Assembly (NCBI RefSeq): GCF_004362045.1
Contig: NZ_SNWX01000026.1
Coordinates: forward strand, 1 to 44,568
Source: Halanaerobium saccharolyticum
GTDB taxonomy: Bacteria > Bacillota > Halanaerobiia > Halanaerobiales > Halanaerobiaceae
Reading direction: 5' to 3'
Length of the DNA stretch: 44,568 nucleotides
Shown here: positions 42,066-44,568 of the stretch, in pieces
Position numbering within the stretch: the first letter of the stretch is position 1
Layout: every line of letters begins with the position of its first letter
The notes under the pieces: generated by a model
What the model was told of the DNA's origin: nothing
What the model saw: only the letters and a program-made list of their open reading frames with translations
Database searches by the model: none
Position numbers and translations under genes: made by a program

Positions 42066-43056
42066 AATCAGCTGCAATTGCTTCAATAGCTGCCAGTTCT
42101 TCGTTGGTAAAACCGGTATTATTTAAGGTGCCAACATTTTCAATAACCTGTTCAACTTTGCTGGTTCCAACCAGAACAGATGTAACTCCCTGTTCTAAAA
42201 TCCAGGCTAAAGCCATTTGAGATAGGCTCTGACCTCTGTCAGCAGCAATTTCATTTAGCTGTCTTACTTTTTCCAGTTTTTCTTTGGTAATACTGTCTTT
42301 TTTGAGGAAGCCGCTTTCTTTAGCAGCCCGCGAATCTTCCGGGATTCCACCCAGATATTTATCAGTTAATAATCCCTGAGCCAGAGGTGAATAAATAATT
42401 GAACCCATTCCTGAATTTTCAAGAGTTTCTAAGAGAACATCTTCTTCTGACCAGCGATCAAAAATAGAATAGTTGTACTGGTTTAAGAGTAAGTTAACTC
42501 CCATTCGCTCAGCAACTTCTGCTGCCTTTTTGGTCTGAGCAGCATTATAGTTTGAAATACCAACATATAAGGCTTTTCCCTGATCCTGAAGCTGTTTTAA
42601 GGCTCCAATTGTTTCTTCTAAAGGAGTGTCCGGATCCGGACGGTGGTGATAAAAGATATCCACATAGTCAAGGCCCATCCGCTGCAGGCTCTGGTCCAGA
42701 CTAGAAATTAAGTATTTACGGGATCCCCATTCTCCATATGGTCCCGGCCACATGTAATAACCAGCTTTGGAGGAAATGATTAACTCATCTCTATAGGGTC
42801 CAAAGTCTTTTTCCAGTAAAATCCCCATTGTTTCTTCGGCAGAACCGGCTGGTGGACCATAATTATTGGCAAGGTCAAAGTGGGTAATTCCTAAATCAAA
42901 AGCTCTGCGCAGCATTTTACGTGCATTTTCTAAAGTGTCTACGCCCCCAAAATTGTGCCATAAGCCTAAAGAAATTGCCGGCAGCTTAAGACCACTGTTT
43001 CCTGTGTAATTGTATTCCATCTTCTCATAACGATTTTCGTCAGCTAAATAAGGCAT
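42064..43056 (-). CDS. yghZ: Aldo/keto reductase, YghZ-like (L-glyceraldehyde-3-phosphate reductase type), C-terminus cut short
   Basis: NADPH-dependent aldo/keto reductase of the AKR14/YghZ group, 330 residues. It follows E. coli YghZ closely: LPAISLGLWHNFG, DLGITHFDLANNYGPPAGSAEE with the catalytic Asp/Tyr, SSKAGYYMWPGPYG with the catalytic Lys, VDIFYHHRPDPDTP with the His. YghZ reduces L-glyceraldehyde-3-phosphate and methylglyoxal. The protein stops after IEAIAAD, where YghZ goes on about a dozen residues (IADGELNLWQ... by memory). The stop codon lies in the palindromic repeat, so loss of the tail by insertion is plausible. ATG 43056 follows GAGGGGG; TTG 43059 is less likely. Confidence 0.9.
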   Translation of the reverse strand: MPYLADENRYEKMEYNYTGNSGLKLPAISLGLWHNFGGVDTLENARKMLRRAFDLGITHFDLANNYGPPAGSAEETMGILLEKDFGPYRDELIISSKAGYYMWPGPYGEWGSRKYLISSLDQSLQRMGLDYVDIFYHHRPDPDTPLEETIGALKQLQDQGKALYVGISNYNAAQTKKAAEVAERMGVNLLLNQYNYSIFDRWSEEDVLLETLENSGMGSIIYSPLAQGLLTDKYLGGIPEDSRAAKESGFLKKDSITKEKLEKVRQLNEIAADRGQSLSQMALAWILEQGVTSVLVGTSKVEQVIENVGTLNNTGFTNEELAAIEAIAAD

Positions 43057-43111
43057 CAAAAAACCCCCTCTTATTATTTTTTATCTTAATTTTTTCTCAT
43101 TTCTAAAATTT

Positions 43112-43117
43112 ATTATA
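43112..43117 (-). promoter_or_regulatory. Candidate -10 element TATAAT for the aldo/keto reductase
   Basis: TATAAT on the - strand, about 55 bases upstream of the ATG. The -35 region 17 bases further upstream is poor (TTTAAT), so this is only a candidate. Confidence 0.35.
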
Positions 43118-43298
43118 TCAGAATTATCAGAGTAATTAAATGTAAATCGACTACAATTAGCAGAATAAGTTGGAAGTAAGATTAAGGGAGAATTTTCTAA
43201 TTACTTGTTATCCAGAATTAGCTTCGAAAAATGAAGGATTATTTAGTCTGAGGTTGAATTTAAATTATAAGTCATAAAATAGTAGGGAGGCTGATCTA

Positions 43299-44423
43299 AT
43301 GTATATAAATTATGCTCTAAGTGGTTTAGGTGGAATTGCTAAAACTCACCTGATGGGACTTAGAAATTTAGCCATGCTGGAACTGGGATTAGATTTTAAG
43401 ATAAACTTAAGTACTCTGGCAACAGGCCATCCTCAGGAAAAAGGGGAGCTGGCCCGGGAAATTGGTTTTGACAGGGTTGTAGATGATTTCGATAAATTAT
43501 TGAAAACTGAGGTGGATCTGGTTGATTTATGTACACCAAACTTTTTGCACAGGGAAGAAATACTAAAGGCTGCAGCAGCTGATAAACATATTTACTGTGA
43601 AAAACCGCTGGCCTTAAATCTTGAGGAAGCAGAGAAGATTATGGAGCAGCTGGAAGGAAAAGATATCAAAAATCAAATAGCATTTGTCTACCGCTTTGCT
43701 CCAGCAGCAGCTTATGCTCATGCCTTATTGAAAAACAAAATAATTGGAGAAGTCCAGTTTGCCCAAATAGAGTATTATCATTCTCGCTATTTAAATCCGG
43801 AGGTGCCGATCAGCTGGAGACTGGAGAAGGATAAATCTGGTGGAGGAGCCTTAGTTGATCTGGGCAGCCATATGGTTGATTTGAGCAGATTTCTGCTGGG
43901 TGAGGTGGAGAGTCTGAGTGCCTGGACCAGAACTTTTGTTGATTCGAGAAAAATAGCAGCAGGCAGCCTAAAAAAGGTTGATGTAGACGACTGGGCAATG
44001 CTGATGCTTAATTTTGCTTCAGGTGCCAGAGGGACTATCGAAGCATCAAGGGTTTCTCCTGGTAATGAAGGTTTTAGAGTTCACATTTTCGGTGATCAGG
44101 GAGCAATTCACATTGATTCTGACCAGATAGATAAGGTTCAGTTATATGATCAGACTCCGGAGGAGATCAGGGTGAGTGAAGAGATGGTGGCCGGAGACCA
44201 ATTTTTAAAGAGGCTGTTAGAATTATATCCGGGCTCAAAATCAACTCAGGGAATGATGATCGATCTGCACCTGGTCAGTCTAATTTTCTTTTTTGAGTCT
44301 ATTGCTAAGGGAAAGGCCAATCCAGGTGTGCCAACCTTTGAAGATGGTTATGAAACCCAGAAGATAATTGAGGCTGCCTACCAGTCTGCTGAGGCTGATG
44401 CTAAAAAAATCGAGATTAAATAA
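43299..44423 (+). CDS. Gfo/Idh/MocA-family sugar dehydrogenase
   Basis: NAD(P)-dependent oxidoreductase of 374 residues. The N-terminal Rossmann motif is GLGGIAKTHLMG (G-x-G-x-x-x). The catalytic Lys lies in YCEKPLALNLEEAE (EKP, about 98-100). GGGALVDLGSHMVDLSRFLLGEVES contains the D-x-G-x-H signature of the family at about 185-205. The substrate is unknown; inositol, glucose, galactose or keto-sugar roles all exist in this family. It is divergent from the aldo/keto reductase and has a TAGGGAGG site before the ATG. No terminator was seen after it before the window ends. Confidence 0.88.
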   Translation: MYINYALSGLGGIAKTHLMGLRNLAMLELGLDFKINLSTLATGHPQEKGELAREIGFDRVVDDFDKLLKTEVDLVDLCTPNFLHREEILKAAAADKHIYCEKPLALNLEEAEKIMEQLEGKDIKNQIAFVYRFAPAAAYAHALLKNKIIGEVQFAQIEYYHSRYLNPEVPISWRLEKDKSGGGALVDLGSHMVDLSRFLLGEVESLSAWTRTFVDSRKIAAGSLKKVDVDDWAMLMLNFASGARGTIEASRVSPGNEGFRVHIFGDQGAIHIDSDQIDKVQLYDQTPEEIRVSEEMVAGDQFLKRLLELYPGSKSTQGMMIDLHLVSLIFFFESIAKGKANPGVPTFEDGYETQKIIEAAYQSAEADAKKIEIK

Positions 44424-44568
44424 AAAAGAATAATTATCTATTAAAGAACAGTGCATATTATTATATAATGAAGGATAACGTCAAATAAAATATGATAGTT
44501 ACCATAAAATGTAAGTAAATAGTAATAGATCACCACTAATTTTAATTATAATAAAAATATTCAAAATG

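Overview
The window looks like the chromosome of a low-GC anaerobic Firmicute, most probably a fermentative halophile of the Halanaerobiales. This is an inference from A/T-rich intergenic DNA, strong AGGAGG-type ribosome sites, frequent TTG starts, a TRAP uronate locus and genes for glucosylglycerate-type compatible solutes. No rRNA, tRNA, CRISPR array or intact transposase is visible. Almost all genes are on the + strand; the one clear exception is an aldo/keto reductase near the right end.

Layout. (1) 1-6738, polyuronate catabolism: a TRAP transporter (DctP-DctQ-DctM), KduI and KduD, a terminator, then a DHDPS/KDG-aldolase-type lyase and a YiaK-type 2,3-diketogulonate reductase. Together they import and reduce unsaturated uronate breakdown products. 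(2) 6828-16239, a defence block: a MntA/HepT toxin-antitoxin pair sits between two near-identical hairpin terminators. It is followed by a complete four-gene Wadjet (JetABCD, MksFEB-plus-nuclease) operon whose JetC carries atypical Walker motifs. A short iron-sulfur flavoprotein gene overlaps the end of jetD. (3) 16428-28292, glucosylglycerate use: a LacI regulator with two matching operators, an ABC sugar importer without its own ATPase, a retaining glycosyltransferase, a GH13_18 glucosylglycerate-type phosphorylase, a YcjQ-like and a YcjS-like dehydrogenase. After a terminator come D-glycerate dehydrogenase and glycerate kinase. The phosphorylase would release glucose-1-phosphate and D-glycerate, and the last two genes handle D-glycerate, so the two units make biochemical sense together.

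(4) 28590-34337, envelope and miscellaneous: a PAP2 phosphatase with an apparent in-frame deletion, a GT4 glycosyltransferase, an MFS transporter, a MATE exporter and a membrane GGDEF protein. (5) 34413-41823, beta-glucan oligosaccharide phosphorolysis: a LacI regulator behind a near-consensus promoter with a GGGAnCnCTCCC operator, a second such operator, and two GH94 phosphorylases (a glucobiose type and a 1,2-beta-oligoglucan type). (6) 41824-44423: a YghZ-like reductase on the - strand and a Gfo/Idh/MocA dehydrogenase.

The most notable items are the Wadjet locus with its JetC motif changes and overlapping flavoprotein, the glycosyltransferase embedded in a glucosylglycerate phosphorolysis operon, and a short palindromic repeat (AGTACCnGGTACC) found exactly at the edges of three genes, one of which seems to have lost its normal C-terminus there. 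All names rest on motif and sequence recognition by eye; no database search was run.
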